A stretch of 64,000 nucleotides of DNA from Posidonia oceanica (taxonomy: Eukaryota; Streptophyta; Magnoliopsida; Alismatales; Posidoniaceae), in the NCBI GenBank assembly GCA_037176725.1, contig JAZBRS010000049.1, positions 10,124,001 to 10,188,000 on the forward strand, given 5' to 3'. The position numbers were made by a program, and so were the translations under genes. The notes below the pieces were generated by a model. The model searched no databases. It was not told the DNA's origin and was given only the letters and a program-made list of their open reading frames with translations. This document shows positions 63,775 to 64,000 of the stretch, piece by piece. The stretch's first letter is position 1, and the number at the start of each line of letters is the position of its first letter.

Positions 63775-64000
63775 CTAGCTGATTCTGGCCTTCTTCGATC
63801 TTCCAGAGTCAGGGAACAAGGGACCGCTCGGCGGGACTTCGTCAATGGGCCAAAGGTCCTGCACTTCAGTGATGTACTCAGGGGTACACCCTACACCTTT
63901 TATTGCAGCGATGTCTATTGATCGCACCCCATGCTGCATCAGGTTGGCCAGCTCCTTTGTGGGGGCAATTGTACTGAGGGGATATTCTTGAAGGAGCTTA
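63775..64000 (-). CDS. Extra ORF of E4, C-terminal part (runs off the window)
   Basis: About 75 codons ending at TAG 63775-63777. Recognisable: EYPLSTIAPTKELANLM, RSIDIAAIKGVGCTPEY, TEVQDLWPIDEVPPSGPLF, PDSGRSKKARIS. It aligns codon for codon with E3 and E2 and has no stop in this part, whereas both of those have TAG where E4 has the Trp of DLWPI. The N-terminal ~330 codons would lie beyond 64000, so intactness is unknown. Confidence 0.65.
   Translation of the reverse strand, partial: KLLQEYPLSTIAPTKELANLMQHGVRSIDIAAIKGVGCTPEYITEVQDLWPIDEVPPSGPLFPDSGRSKKARIS

Larger units (their letters stand above)
55633..64000 (-). mobile_element. E4: minus-strand Tat/Ogre-like element (family B), 3' part
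   Basis: Inserted in the 5' LTR of E2 after CATGG (55628-55632, probable target duplication; second copy outside). Present: the whole 3' LTR (55633-61235), polypurine tract, two tandem arrays, twin hairpin, and the C-terminal part of the extra ORF running off the right edge. The pol, gag and 5' LTR should follow beyond 64000. Confidence 0.93.

Noticed and set aside
1..64000. tRNA or rRNA genes and host single-copy genes.
   Set aside because: I saw no cloverleaf with A/B boxes and no rRNA-like stretch. The tRNA-like strings are primer binding sites or their copies.

Overview
This window is repeat-rich plant nuclear DNA, almost wholly made of nested LTR retrotransposons of the Ty3/gypsy type. 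The signs are LTRs ending TG...CA, a tRNA-type primer binding site beside the LTR, a polypurine tract, and the order gag - protease - reverse transcriptase - RNase H - integrase. LTRs of 3.3-6.1 kb, no chromodomain, a second RNase H domain and a long hypervariable 3' region point to the Tat/Ogre branch known from seed plants with large genomes. TTTAGGG-like telomere motifs and the cellular-type 'plant mobile' ORF fit a flowering plant. I cannot name the species, and I see no host gene.

Nesting, oldest to youngest. (0) A gag remnant (1-779, + strand). (E1) A plus-strand element inserted in it: 5' LTR 780-4049, leader and decayed gag to 7534, then a 3' UTR remnant to 8253; its pol is missing and its 3' LTR is outside the window. 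(E2) A minus-strand element inserted in E1 at 8253/8254: its 3' LTR is split into 8254-10361 and 36757-38078, its internal region is 38079-54118, and its 5' LTR starts at 54119 and is broken at 55632. (E3) A complete minus-strand element, 10362-36756 (26.4 kb), inside the 3' LTR of E2, with a perfect 5-bp target duplication GTATA. (E4) A minus-strand element, 55633 to beyond 64000, inside the 5' LTR of E2. E1 and E2 share one LTR family (A, ~3.3-3.4 kb). E3 and E4 share another (B, ~5.6-6.1 kb). The two families are alike only in the ~700 bp next to the primer binding site.

Inside each minus-strand element, read right to left: primer binding site, ~1.1 kb leader, gag, a proline-rich linker, protease, an acidic/variable linker, RT, RNase H, a second archaeal-type RNase H, integrase, a spacer, an extra ORF resembling plant mobile-domain/DUF7745 proteins, then 2-3 kb of tandem repeats ending at the polypurine tract and 3' LTR. 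All coding regions carry stops and frameshifts. E2 keeps the RT YVDD and the RNase H residues but has lost an integrase zinc ligand. E3 has nearly identical LTRs yet a mutated RT motif (YVND), so it may have been mobilised in trans.

The most unusual content is structural and not explained by the genes: (i) 29-bp inverted units GTTGGACGC-N11-GCGTCCAAC, butted together and scattered at fixed places in family A LTRs; (ii) 3' UTR arrays that differ completely between elements but are all built of short hairpins whose stems change in a compensating way (GATA/TATC, GACA/TGTC, GATAGG/CCTATC, GATAAG/CTTATC, GATGA/TCATC); (iii) a PBS-like 11-mer inside the U5 of every LTR; (iv) a duplicated, partly inverted PBS region in E1.
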